Shown: positions 23,269 through 33,548 of the stretch, in pieces
Position numbering within the stretch: the stretch's first letter is position 1
Layout of the letters: every line of letters starts with the position of its first letter
NCBI RefSeq assembly: GCF_042701255.1
Contig: NZ_CP170554.1
Coordinates: forward strand, 1,178,001-1,242,000
Origin: Tahibacter sp042701255
GTDB taxonomy: Bacteria; Pseudomonadota; Gammaproteobacteria; Xanthomonadales; Rhodanobacteraceae
Length of the DNA stretch: 64,000 nucleotides
Direction of reading: 5' to 3'
Program-made: the position numbers and the translations under genes
Notes under the pieces: model-generated
Told to the model about the DNA's origin: nothing
Seen by the model: the letters and a program-made list of their open reading frames with translations, nothing else
Databases searched by the model: none

Positions 23269-26200
23269 GTTCACTGCCGCATAGGCAGCTCAGAAAAATT
23301 TCAAGGTTGCGCCGGCATGCCGGAAGTCGTTCACTGCCGCATAGGCAGCTCAGAAACTGATGCCCGATGAATGCTGCCACTCGTGGTGCGTTCACTGCCG
23401 CATAGGCAGCTCAGAAATGACGTCTGCGGGGCCTGGGCCTGCGATCACTGTTCACTGCCGCATAGGCAGCTCAGAAATTCGGATGCTGCTGCGACGCACA
23501 AAGCTCAGCGTTCACTGCCGCATAGGCAGCTCAGAAAACATGATCGTCGCTGGCCCGGTGCCGAAGAAGGTTCACTGCCGCATAGGCAGCTCAGAAATCA
23601 AGCAGCGCGCGGATGGCTTCGACATGGGCGTTCACTGCCGCATAGGCAGCTCAGAAAGAGATCACGAAGCAGATCGGCAACGCCGTGCCGTTCACTGCCG
23701 CATAGGCAGCTCAGAAAGAGATCACGAAGCAGATCGGCAACGCCGTGCCGTTCACTGCCGCATAGGCAGCTCAGAAATCGGCATCCGAGAGCGCGACATG
23801 GCCGGATGTGTTCACTGCCGCATAGGCAGCTCAGAAATTCAACGCGAGTCACGACGAGTCGTCACGATGGTTCACTGCCGCATAGGCAGCTCAGAAACAC
23901 CCGATTCCGAGATCGCGCGACAGGGATCGCGTTCACTGCCGCATAGGCAGCTCAGAAAACGGTGCGCGACGTCGGGAACAGTGCCTGGGCGTTCACTGCC
24001 GCATAGGCAGCTCAGAAAGCTGCCGACAGCCGGGAGCGTCTGCGCCAGGGGTTCACTGCCGCATAGGCAGCTCAGAAAACATTGACCTGGACCTGCGACA
24101 CGCCGAGCAGGTTCACTGCCGCATAGGCAGCTCAGAAAAGCCGCCTCGCGGAAGCGGCTGGGGCAGGTCAGTTCACTGCCGCATAGGCAGCTCAGAAATA
24201 GGCCGTGCTTTGCATGATGGCCTACGATGCGTTCACTGCCGCATAGGCAGCTCAGAAATATCCGATTGGGCAACGGGGGCAAATGATGCCGTTCACTGCC
24301 GCATAGGCAGCTCAGAAAAGGCTCGCTTGGATCTGCGTACCGTCCGTGACGTTCACTGCCGCATAGGCAGCTCAGAAATGATGGTCGAGCATCCCGACGG
24401 CCCTGTTCCGGTTCACTGCCGCATAGGCAGCTCAGAAATTGACCAAGTTCCTGACGCTCGTGCAGCTCGTGTTCACTGCCGCATAGGCAGCTCAGAAATG
24501 CTTGACGAGCTCCGCCTGTCTCTCTCGCGTGTTCACTGCCGCATAGGCAGCTCAGAAATGTCAGCAGCCCTTCCTCGTCTCGCCCCGGTTCGTTCACTGC
24601 CGCATAGGCAGCTCAGAAATTGAACAGTCCGCGCATCGTCCGGCAGGACGGGTTCACTGCCGCATAGGCAGCTCAGAAACATCCTTAATCGCGTTTATGC
24701 GCTCGGAATATGTTCACTGCCGCATAGGCAGCTCAGAAAAAGGAAATCAGTTCTCCGCCGAATTCGTTGAAGTTCACTGCCGCATAGGCAGCTCAGAAAA
24801 AGATCCGTGCCAACCGCAGAGGAGGTCGGGGGTTCACTGCCGCATAGGCAGCTCAGAAATGAAGCCCAGGACCGAAGCCGTAAATGTCCTCGTTCACTGC
24901 CGCATAGGCAGCTCAGAAATTGCCGCTGCCGCCGGAGCGGTAGGCGTCCATGTTCACTGCCGCATAGGCAGCTCAGAAATGATCGACAAGTACCTGCAAG
25001 ACCCGAACATCGTTCACTGCCGCATAGGCAGCTCAGAAAATCGCGTCGGGTGTCTCTGACTTCGTCGACGCGTTCACTGCCGCATAGGCAGCTCAGAAAT
25101 TGTTCGCGACTGGGATGGCTCGGTTGCAAGCGTTCACTGCCGCATAGGCAGCTCAGAAAAGCGCCTCGTCGCGCTCGCGGTTGAGGCGAAGGTTCACTGC
25201 CGCATAGGCAGCTCAGAAATGCCCGCGTCGCCAAGGTGGCGGCGATCGTCGGTTCACTGCCGCATAGGCAGCTCAGAAAAGGCGCATGACGCGATCAAGT
25301 CAAAGAGCAACGTTCACTGCCGCATAGGCAGCTCAGAAAATACGATCGGCCGAGGGGCAGAAAAACTGGCCGTTCACTGCCGCATAGGCAGCTCAGAAAA
25401 CTGGCTGATCTGGCACGACCTTGAAGCCGAAGTTCACTGCCGCATAGGCAGCTCAGAAATGCTCAAGCTGAAGGCGGATCTGGAGCCACTGGTTCACTGC
25501 CGCATAGGCAGCTCAGAAAATGTGGCCGCACGCTGGTCTCGGTGCTTCCGTGTTCACTGCCGCATAGGCAGCTCAGAAATACTACGCTCCATGTCGATGC
25601 GCAGGGGCGCCGTTCACTGCCGCATAGGCAGCTCAGAAAAGAGGTCCAGCGTCGTGCGTTGCTCTGCCGTGGTTCACTGCCGCATAGGCAGCTCAGAAAT
25701 TGTCCTCGATCAAGATTTTATCGCCGCGGAAGTTCACTGCCGCATAGGCAGCTCAGAAAAGCGCAACCGCGAGCGACAGCGCCAGCGCTCGGTTCACTGC
25801 CGCATAGGCAGCTCAGAAAAAAGGGGTCGTGGTGGATCCACGACCACGGAGGTTCACTGCCGCATAGGCAGCTCAGAAAAGCGGATCATGCCCGCGGGCT
25901 CGAGGTCGAGCTGTTCACTGCCGCATAGGCAGCTCAGAAATGACATGGCCGACACCCCGAAGGCCGTCATCACGTTCACTGCCGCATAGGCAGCTCAGAA
26001 AGCGAGAAATAAAAGACAAAAAGCGAAAGGGCCGTTCACTGCCGCATAGGCAGCTCAGAAAACGTCAAGCTCGAGGCCGTGGCGAACACGGTGGTTCACT
26101 GCCGCATAGGCAGCTCAGAAATGTACACCGCATTGCCGTCGGTTTACTCCGAGGTTCACTGCCGCATAGGCAGCTCAGAAAAAGCAGACGCGCAACACGC

Positions 26201-28583
26201 CGCAGGGTGACTGGTTCACTGCCGCATAGGCAGCTCAGAAACGATAGACGCGCCACCACAGCCTGTAGCTTCTCGTTCACTGCCGCATAGGCAGCTCAGA
26301 AATGTCCGCGCGCAGCTTCGCGAAGGACGCTAACGTTCACTGCCGCATAGGCAGCTCAGAAATTGCCGGACTTCTCGTGGTTCCAGCGCGACCCGTTCAC
26401 TGCCGCATAGGCAGCTCAGAAATTCGCTGCTCATGTCGACCGTGAGCAGTCCCTGTTCACTGCCGCATAGGCAGCTCAGAAATGCGCCGGGCGCTGGCCG
26501 AACGCGACGCGCGGGTTCACTGCCGCATAGGCAGCTCAGAAAATCGGCTTGACGTTGCCGATGCTCTGGCCAGAGTTCACTGCCGCATAGGCAGCTCAGA
26601 AAAGCAGGAATGGGCGATGATCCTGGACAACCTGGTTCACTGCCGCATAGGCAGCTCAGAAAACAGACGAACTATGGCGAAGCTGCTCCGGGCATGTTCA
26701 CTGCCGCATAGGCAGCTCAGAAAACGCACGCGTGGATCTGCTGCATGTTCTGCCGGTTCACTGCCGCATAGGCAGCTCAGAAATCGTACCAGCCCTCATA
26801 CCAGTCCAGATAGTCGTTCACTGCCGCATAGGCAGCTCAGAAACGCGGATCCGGTCGCCGAAGGACTCGCCGTCGGTTCACTGCCGCATAGGCAGCTCAG
26901 AAAAGTGCGTGCCGCCAAGCTATGCGCATACTCCAGTTCACTGCCGCATAGGCAGCTCAGAAATGCTGCGGCTGCAGGAGCGAATCAATGCTGGGGTTCA
27001 CTGCCGCATAGGCAGCTCAGAAATCGCCAGTCTGGCCGGTCACATCGGCGCTGAGGTTCACTGCCGCATAGGCAGCTCAGAAAGGGCGCGAAGATGAAAT
27101 CCACGCTCGTGATTCGTTCACTGCCGCATAGGCAGCTCAGAAAGACTGGCGCCTGCCGACGCGCGAGGAGCTGTTGTTCACTGCCGCATAGGCAGCTCAG
27201 AAACACCAGGTCGCGCAGAACACGGCGCGCGCCAGGTTCACTGCCGCATAGGCAGCTCAGAAATTGAAGAGTCGCTGCGCCGAAAAGGAATTGATGTTCA
27301 CTGCCGCATAGGCAGCTCAGAAATGGAAGGCCGATCTCTACGGGAATTTTTGACAGTTCACTGCCGCATAGGCAGCTCAGAAATGCAGAAGAAGCTGTCG
27401 GCTAAGCAGGAGTGGGTTCACTGCCGCATAGGCAGCTCAGAAATCCGTCTGTACGACGAAGCGCAGAATCTCGTCGTTCACTGCCGCATAGGCAGCTCAG
27501 AAATGGTGCAGAGAGCGTCAGGACCAGTACGACGTGTTCACTGCCGCATAGGCAGCTCAGAAAGAGTCGATCGCGCTGCAGCAGTATTCCACGCCGTTCA
27601 CTGCCGCATAGGCAGCTCAGAAATCTTTCGCGATGTATGGCCGCTCGCCGCCCCAGTTCACTGCCGCGTAGGCAGCTCAGAAAACGGAACCCCGCGCGTC
27701 TGTTCATCCTCAAGCGTTCACTGCCGCATAGGCAGCTCAGAAAAGCATTCGCAGCGGCACCTTGTCGGAGCGTGAGTTCACTGCCGCATAGGCAGCTCAG
27801 AAATCATGTGGACGCCAGACCTCAAGCGCTGCTGGGTTCACTGCCGCATAGGCAGCTCAGAAAAAACCCGAGGTCGCTTTCGTGATGGCCGGCGTGTTCA
27901 CTGCCGCATAGGCAGCTCAGAAATCGCCAAGCTGGAGCTTTTCCAGGGCCAGGCCGTTCACTGCCGCATAGGCAGCTCAGAAATTAACGGCCGTGTAGGA
28001 CAGACGTAATGCCGAGTTCACTGCCGCATAGGCAGCTCAGAAAACGGATGGCGCCCGACAAGGGGAACACCATGAGTTCACTGCCGCATAGGCAGCTCAG
28101 AAATCACGCTTGCCTCGTCTTTTATGCCACAGGAGGTTCACTGCCGCATAGGCAGCTCAGAAATTCGCGCCGTATACCTTCGGGGCCAGAAGAGAGTTCA
28201 CTGCCGCATAGGCAGCTCAGAAAGCCAGATCGTGGACGTCGACGTAGCCGCCGTCGTTCACTGCCGCATAGGCAGCTCAGAAATGATGGCCAGCACGAAC
28301 GAGGCAGGATTCATCGTTCACTGCCGCATAGGCAGCTCAGAAAATGCCCGAACAGACCCCCACTCAGGCCATGCAGTTCACTGCTGCATAGGCAGCTCAG
28401 AAATCACTCTGCAGCTTACGCAGGCGCAGCTCGAAGTTCACTGCCGCATAGGCAGCTCAGAAATGGATCGCGCTGTGGACCACGAAAGCGACTGCGTTCA
28501 CTGCCGCATAGTCAGTTCAGAAGATGCAAAGCACCTTGCACTCGCCGGTGATTCTCTTCACTGCCGCACTGGCAGCAACAATT
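23269..28583 (+). CRISPR. Type I-F CRISPR array, 89 repeats and 88 spacers
   Basis: 28 bp repeats starting GTTCACTGCC, with stem CTGCC, loop GCATA, stem GGCAG and handle CTCAGAAA. By phase counting there are 81 spacers of 32 bp and 7 of 33 bp. Leader side is the left: the last two repeats decay (28496: three changes; 28556: strongly degenerate, running into the stop of the next gene). Single-base variants occur in the repeats at 27656 (A to G in the loop) and 28376 (C to T). Spacers 7 and 8 (23658-23689, 23718-23749) are identical. Spacer 7 reads EITKQIGNAVP, and the spacer at 27144-27175 reads DWRLPTREEL. Long open frames across the array (repeating VHCRIGSSE or SLPHRQLRN) are artefacts. Confidence 0.99.
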
Positions 28584-29139
28584 ACCTCACTACCTCAAAC
28601 ACCCCCCGCAACGTGCTTCCCGGCAGCAGTGCATCCAGTGTTTCGACGGTCTGCTCGAACAGCGCTGTCAGCGTTTCCCAGCCTTCGGCTTCGTGCCCCC
28701 AGGTCAGCTCAACGCCTTGCCGGTAGTCGTCGGAGCGCAGGCCGTAACGGACGCCGTCGAGAACGATGTTCGTGGTGGAGCGGGATACGGGGAGTTCCAC
28801 TGCGGTGAACGCGTCGAGGATGTCGCGGACCTGGGCGGCGTCGACGACGGCTTCACTGCCGTAGACGTGCGGGTCGTCGGGGTGGATCGGCAGTCCGAGG
28901 CTGCGATCGTATTCGAGACGCCGGACGACGAAGCCGTCGCCGTCCTGGAACAGCGACCAGGACGAAAACGGAATGAACGAAGGTTGCCGCCAGAGGCAAA
29001 GCCGGCGCTGGTCGTCGCGGCGGCGCGGCAGGCTGGGGAAGCGTTCGGGGTTCTTCAGCAGCTGCAGCGCTGCTTCGTCGCGGGCCTGGGTCATCGGGTG
29101 CGGTAGGGTCGCCCTGCTGTGCACGCGGATATTCCTCAT
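28582..29139 (-). CDS. Hypothetical protein
   Basis: 185 residues if started at ATG 29139, which overlaps the upstream gene's stop (ATGA); an alternative start at 29094 gives 170 residues (MTQARDEAALQLLKNPERFP). The body has DDQRRLCLWRQPSFIPFSSW, then VRRLEYDRSLGLPI, a YGSEAVVDAAQVRDILDAFT helix and NIVLDGVRYGLRSDD. The end TLDALLPGSTLRGVFEVVR has a beta-alpha look. No family is recognised and there is no signal peptide. Its TAA is touched by the final degenerate CRISPR repeat, so the array abuts this gene tail to tail. Coupled with the gene at 29136-29507. Confidence 0.6.
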   Translation of the reverse strand: MRNIRVHSRATLPHPMTQARDEAALQLLKNPERFPSLPRRRDDQRRLCLWRQPSFIPFSSWSLFQDGDGFVVRRLEYDRSLGLPIHPDDPHVYGSEAVVDAAQVRDILDAFTAVELPVSRSTTNIVLDGVRYGLRSDDYRQGVELTWGHEAEGWETLTALFEQTVETLDALLPGSTLRGVFEVVR

Positions 29140-29507
29140 TCGCAGACTGACGGGTTCTCTTCGCAAGGCATGTCGCGCCGGATAGAGACGTCGCCCGACG
29201 GTTCGACGACATAGTAGGGGCCGTCACGATGGAACGCACCGCCTTTGCGTGTCAGGTAGATGTAGACGCGGCCTGGCAGGACATTGGATGGACGGCAGCT
29301 CGCCCGCTCGTAGCGGTGTTCGATGGCGTCGCTGCCGTCGTGATCGTCGTCGGTTTTGCCGTTGCGCGCGGTGCTGCTCGCCCGTGGCTCGGCATTGACG
29401 TGTTGCAGCGCGCGATTTATCGCGGTCAGACAGCCCAGGGAGATTTCTTCGTGCGTTGCCGGCGACGCGACGAGCGTGCCGAGCAGAAGGGCGCTGATGG
29501 CGATCAT
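29136..29507 (-). CDS. Small exported hypothetical protein
   Basis: 123 residues. ATG 29507 begins a short signal peptide, MIAISALLLGTLVASPA, followed by THEEISLGCLTAINRALQHV, a charged DDDHDGSD stretch and CRPSNVLPGRVYIYLTRKGG. The end is PYYVVEPSGDVSIRRDMPCE. Three or four cysteines may form disulphides in the periplasm. Upstream extension to 29618 is not favoured because the signal peptide starts here. The stop overlaps the next gene, suggesting a two-gene operon of unknown role. No family recognised. Confidence 0.5.
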   Translation of the reverse strand: MIAISALLLGTLVASPATHEEISLGCLTAINRALQHVNAEPRASSTARNGKTDDDHDGSDAIEHRYERASCRPSNVLPGRVYIYLTRKGGAFHRDGPYYVVEPSGDVSIRRDMPCEENPSVCE

Positions 29508-29950
29508 TTTCGGAGCTCGCGTTCGTCGGGGAACATGGCTGACCACGGGGCTGAGGTCAGGGTTCCGCGCGGGACCGTTCGCTGTCGGTCCTCGGGTCGA
29601 TCGAAAAATGTTGGCCACCGATCGCCATCGGGTCGTCGAGTTCGAGCCGCAGCGGTGATGACAGCTCGATGCCGCGCAGCGTCTGCGGTGCGTGGCGGGA
29701 ATATCGTATCGGGTGCAGCCGCCATCGGATTCGACGGGCGAGTATCCGGCTTCTTGTTGCCGTTGGAACAGGCCGGCAGTTCGTCTGTCCGTCGACCGTC
29801 ATATGGCCGGCAGGGTCGCTGTCAGCGGATAGCCCGCTGCTGCGTTGCAGAGCCCATCGATTCGTTGCCGGGACCGCGCGGTCGTCGTGCGCGGCGGGTC
29901 GTGATGATCAGGCCCGACCGGTTCTCCTGTGACTCTGCCGAGAAGTGCCT
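29508..29950. other. Intergenic region without recognised features
   Basis: 443 bp between divergently oriented genes. Short open frames on both strands have atypical composition and no ribosome sites. No repeat, RNA gene or promoter box is convincing. Confidence 0.35.
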
Positions 29951-30861
29951 ATGACCCCGCATCGTGCAAGGCTGGCCCGTGTCGTCATCGCCTCGTTGCT
30001 ATTGCTCGCCGCCGCCGCGGTATCCGCCGGCAATCTGCGCGAGCGGCTCGCGGCACGCCGTCAGGCTGCCGAGACGGCGCAGGTGCCGCTGCCGCCGGGC
30101 ACGCGGATGGTGCGCGATCTGGCCTACGGCGACGATCCACGCCAGCGCTTCGACGTATATGTGCCAGCCGGTGCACATGACGCGCCGGTCATCGTGTTCG
30201 TGCACGGCGGTGCCTGGGCGATCGGCGACAAGGACAATCCCGGCGTCGTGTCGAACAAGGCCGCGTACTGGTTGCCCCAGGGTTATGTCTTCGTCTCGAT
30301 CAACTACCGCATGCTGCCGGCGGCTGATCCGCTGGTTCAGGCCGACGACGTCGCACACGCAGTCGCGGCGGTGCAGAAGCTCGCGCCGCAGTGGGGCGCC
30401 GATGCTTCGCGCGTCGTGCTGATGGGGCATTCGGCCGGTGCGCATCTCGTCGCGCTGCTCGGCGCCGATCCGGCTCGGCTCCGCAAGGCGGGTGCGCAGG
30501 TGCCGCGCGGCATCGTTGCGCTGGACAGCGCGGCGCTGAACGTCGTGCAGATCCTGCAGTCTCCGCGGCATTTCGGCTTTTACGATCGTGCGTTCGGCAA
30601 GGATCCTGCGTACTGGGCTGCCGCCTCGCCGTATCACGCATTGACCGCGGCCTCGTTGCCGCTGCAGGCGGTCTGTTCGACGCAGCGTGCCGATTCGTGC
30701 CCGCAGGCGCATGCGTTCGCGGACAAGGCGCGTGGTCTCGGCGTACGTGTCGAGGTGCAGCCCGAGGATCTGTCGCATGCGCAGATCAACCGGCAACTGG
30801 CGCACCGTCGGTTTATACCGACGCTGTGGGGCGTTTCGTGGAGGCGCTGGTGCGGCGTTGA
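29951..30861 (+). CDS. Exported alpha/beta hydrolase (carboxylesterase-like), frameshifted near the 3' end
   Basis: An esterase of the BD-FAE/HSL-like type. The signal peptide is in MTPHRARLARVVIASLLLLA (cleavage near VSAG). The oxyanion block is VFVHGGAWAIGDKDNP (His85), the nucleophile elbow is LMGHSAGAHLVALLG (Ser161), and the catalytic His276 is in LSHAQINRQL. At about 30800 the expected family ending (GAPSVYTDAVGRFVEALVRR, stop 30861) is in the next frame. Adding one G after CAACTGG restores it. As read, the frame runs on to 30970 with an arginine-rich, non-homologous tail. Catalytic residues precede the shift. The ATG at 29951 has GAGAAG upstream and is preferred over GTG 29945. A base-call error or recent mutation are equally possible. 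Confidence 0.75.
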
Positions 30862-30972
30862 GCGAGCCGGGGGAAGTTCGGCGCGAGTCTGTGGACGCTG
30901 CCGGTCGGCGATGCCGGGGCGCGGCACAGACACGGTCGTTCGCCGCCGCCCTGCGTTTTCTTTTCGATAGCG

Positions 30973-31620
30973 TCAGCCCGCCGGCTTGATCGACAGATCG
31001 ATCTTGAACAGCACGGCTCCCAGTCCGCCGGGACCTACCTTGGCGCAGGCGTCGGCGTCGACGGCGATCGGTGTTGTCGAGAATGTGATTCCTTGCCACG
31101 CCGCAGTAGCCGCGCGTCCGGCGCGCAGGCCGGTGGCGATATCGGCGGGCAGCGGCAGCGCGGCTTGTTGCAGCAGTCGGCCGATCCGTGCGGTCAAGGC
31201 ATCGAGGGCGGCGGTCCGGTCGGCTTCGCACCAGAGGTTTGCCGAGAAGATCATGGAGGTTTCCTTGCCGTCGTCGGACAGCAGGGCCTGCAGATCCGGC
31301 GGCCGGCCGGGGCCTTTGCCCTCCAGCGCCTGTTCCAGCGTGCACAGGTACATGACGCCGGGAATATTGATTTCCGCGACCGGCTTGTTTCGCGGATTGA
31401 CGATGTCGGCCGGGGCGTGCCAGCCCTGTTCCTGCAGTTGCCGGCACAGCGCGGGCGCGGCGCGGCGCAAGGCCGGTACGGAGTCGGCGGCCGATGTGCC
31501 GGCGGCGGCGCAGAGTGCGGCGGTGGCGAGCAGGAGTCGACTCATCGGCCGCCGGGCGACTCGCGCGAGGAGAAGATCGGCCCGGCGGGGTGCAGTCGGG
31601 AGGGGTTTGGTTCTCGTCAT
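30973..31620 (-). CDS. Exported hypothetical protein
   Basis: 215 residues from ATG 31620, which has GGAG six bases upstream; ATG 31545 (MSRLLLATAALCAAAGTSAA) would give a cleaner signal peptide but has no ribosome site. The mature part reads APALCRQLQEQGWHAPADIV, then INIPGVMYLCTLEQAL, ETSMIFSANLWCEADRTAAL and AAWQGITFSTTPIAVDADAC. Four cysteines are spaced in a way that suggests two disulphides. No known domain is recognised. It ends convergently with the hydrolase at 30 kb and lies downstream of the ELM1-like gene in the same orientation. Confidence 0.6.
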   Translation of the reverse strand: MTRTKPLPTAPRRADLLLARVARRPMSRLLLATAALCAAAGTSAADSVPALRRAAPALCRQLQEQGWHAPADIVNPRNKPVAEINIPGVMYLCTLEQALEGKGPGRPPDLQALLSDDGKETSMIFSANLWCEADRTAALDALTARIGRLLQQAALPLPADIATGLRAGRAATAAWQGITFSTTPIAVDADACAKVGPGGLGAVLFKIDLSIKPAG

Positions 31621-31794
31621 CGGTCGCTCCAGGGACGGCTGCAATGGCGCAGGCGTTCCAGGCGAAACGGACGGCGGCGCGGATTGCGTACACGCCGGTG
31701 GGGCGGTGTTCGCGCTGCCGATGGCGGCTCGGGTCATGGCGACCGGTTTGCGGGATGGCTCGTTTGCGCTGCCTGCACCGTTGCGCCGGCAACC

Positions 31795-32772
31795 TTAGTT
31801 GTGCCGACTCCCGCGCCAGTGCCGCAGCACTTCCGCGGCGATCGCTTCGGTCTCGCGCAGCGGTGCGACGTGTTCGTTGCGGCCGGGGTGGCCGAGCAGC
31901 TGCAGATGTCCGCTGTCGATGAGCGCCTGATGCAGGCGTCCGAGCTTGCCCTTGGCCGGCTGCGGCAGCCAGGTGAATACGGGCACGCCGACGGCGCAGG
32001 CTTCCGACAGCATGTTGACCGAGTCGGGGGTCACGAATATGGCCTGGGCGTGGGCGAGCAGGCCGGCATACGGATTCGGGCCGTCGTCGGCGCCGCCCCA
32101 GAACAATCCGGGGAAACGCGCGAACGCGCTGCGCAGGTAGTCGACCAGCGGCCGCGGCGTGCGGCGCGAGGTGCTGACGAGGAAGCTGCCGCCGCTGCGT
32201 TCGTGCTGGCGGGCCAGGGCTTCGATCAGGCTGACGCAATACCGCGTGTCGATGGCCACTTCGCGATGGCTGGCGCCGAACAGCACGGCGCGGCGCGGCG
32301 CGGGCAGTTCGGCCAGGTCGGGAAACGCTGCCTTGCCGTCGGCCAGCCAGGCGGCGTCGATCGGGTTCAGCGAGCCCAGAGGGTTCAGTACGTTGGCGCC
32401 GTGCAGGCGGTCGTGGCGCGGTGCGACGACGAGGTCGTATTCGGCCGGGGCTATGCGCGGATCGAGGATCTGCACCGTGAACGTGCGGCCGTCGCTCCAG
32501 CGGCGCAGTGCGCGCGTGAACAGGGCGGCACTGCGGCCGCAGCCGATCGCGACGGCTGGCCAGGGCGGCACGAACTGGGCGCGCTGCGCCGCGGGCAGGG
32601 CGGCGCGGGCGCCGGCGAGCAGGTGCGGGGCGAACCAGGACCAGGGCGCGGTGGGCTCCAGCTGCCAGACACGCGTGGTCAGGCCCAGGCGTCCGGCCAG
32701 GGCCAATGCCTGCCGTTCGTTGCCGGCGGCGCCGTCGGTGATGACCCAGCAAGTGGCGGCTGTTTCCGGCAT
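31795..32772 (-). CDS. Mitochondrial fission ELM1-like family protein (putative glycosyltransferase fold)
   Basis: 325 residues of the bacterial ELM1/DUF1022 family. Typical blocks are CWVITDGAAGNERQALALAG, GCGRSAALFTRALRRWS, VQILDPRIAPAEYDLVVAPR HD, NVLNPLGSLNPI, FLVSTSRRTPRPLVDYL, LFWGGADDGPNPYAGLLA and FVTPDSVNMLSEACAVGVPV. The latter blocks resemble nucleotide-sugar binding regions of GT-B folds. In bacteria these genes often sit with lipid A or cell envelope genes, but here no such neighbours are seen. The start at ATG 32772 fits the family N-terminus; the open frame to 33279 is not coding-like. Confidence 0.85.
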   Translation of the reverse strand: MPETAATCWVITDGAAGNERQALALAGRLGLTTRVWQLEPTAPWSWFAPHLLAGARAALPAAQRAQFVPPWPAVAIGCGRSAALFTRALRRWSDGRTFTVQILDPRIAPAEYDLVVAPRHDRLHGANVLNPLGSLNPIDAAWLADGKAAFPDLAELPAPRRAVLFGASHREVAIDTRYCVSLIEALARQHERSGGSFLVSTSRRTPRPLVDYLRSAFARFPGLFWGGADDGPNPYAGLLAHAQAIFVTPDSVNMLSEACAVGVPVFTWLPQPAKGKLGRLHQALIDSGHLQLLGHPGRNEHVAPLRETEAIAAEVLRHWRGSRHN

Positions 32773-32910
32773 GATCCGATTCCGCGGCAGATTCGCGCAT
32801 TGTAGAGCGCTGTTCACCAATCTGTTTTCGCCCGGCACAATGACCGGCTCTTCACCCCACCCTAAACTGCGCGTCCTCAGGATAGCCGCGGTTGCCTGCC
32901 AGGAAGATCC

Positions 32911-33516
32911 ATGTCGCACTCCCCGATTGACGCCGCCGCTATCGACCAGTTGTTCAACGACGCCCGTACGTTCCGCGGTTCGTCCAAGGCCTGGCTGGAC
33001 AAGCCGGTGACCGACGCGCAGCTGGCGCAGCTCTACGATCTGGCCAAACTCGCGCCGACCAGCGCCAACTGTTCGCCGGCGCGCATCGTCTTCATCCGCT
33101 CGCCCGAGGCCAAGGAAACGCTGCGCCGCGCACTGGACGAAGGCAATGTCGCGCAGACCATGGCCGCGCCGGTCACGGCGCTGATCGGCAGCGACTACGC
33201 GTTCTACGAGCACATGGACTATCTGTTCCCGAACACCGGCGCGCGCTCCTGGTTCGAGGGCAAGCCCGAGGTCATCCACAACACCGCGTTCCGCAACGCC
33301 TCGCTGCAGGGCGGCTACCTGATCCTCGCCGCACGGGCGCTGGGCCTGGACTGCGGACCGATGTCGGGTTTCAACAACGCGCTGGCCGACGAACTGTTCT
33401 TCGCGGGTACTCAGGTCAAGTCGAACTTCCTGGTCAATATCGGTTACGGCAACCCCGAGGTATTGAAACCGCGCAATCCACGCTTCACGTTCGACCAGGC
33501 TTGCCGTATCGCCTGA
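32911..33516 (+). CDS. Nitroreductase family protein, probable malonic semialdehyde reductase (RutE-like)
   Basis: 201 residues, an FMN-dependent NAD(P)H oxidoreductase. It matches the RutE/HadB-like subgroup: DARTFRGSSKAWLDKPV, LYDLAKLAPTSANCSPARIV for flavin binding, the MDYLFPNTGARSWFEG and HNTAFRNASLQGGYLILAAR blocks, and LDCGPMSGFNNALADELFF. In E. coli RutE reduces malonic semialdehyde from pyrimidine breakdown. No other rut genes are present, so the physiological substrate is uncertain. It is followed 32 bp later by the YceI gene on the same strand. Confidence 0.87.
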   Translation: MSHSPIDAAAIDQLFNDARTFRGSSKAWLDKPVTDAQLAQLYDLAKLAPTSANCSPARIVFIRSPEAKETLRRALDEGNVAQTMAAPVTALIGSDYAFYEHMDYLFPNTGARSWFEGKPEVIHNTAFRNASLQGGYLILAARALGLDCGPMSGFNNALADELFFAGTQVKSNFLVNIGYGNPEVLKPRNPRFTFDQACRIA

Positions 33517-33548
33517 TGCCGCAGTCCCACATACCGGAGGTCTTCCCC

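Noticed and set aside
23360..28551. Many long open frames across the array encoding repeated VHCRIGSSE, SLPHRQLRN or FLSCLCGSE peptides
   Set aside because: They are the CRISPR repeats read in three frames; the 60 bp period keeps frames open. No ribosome sites or codon signal.
14094..28583. A Tn7-like or transposon-associated I-F3 CRISPR system
   Set aside because: cas1 and cas2-3 are present and catalytically complete, csy1 and csy2 are separate, and no tns or tniQ genes occur.
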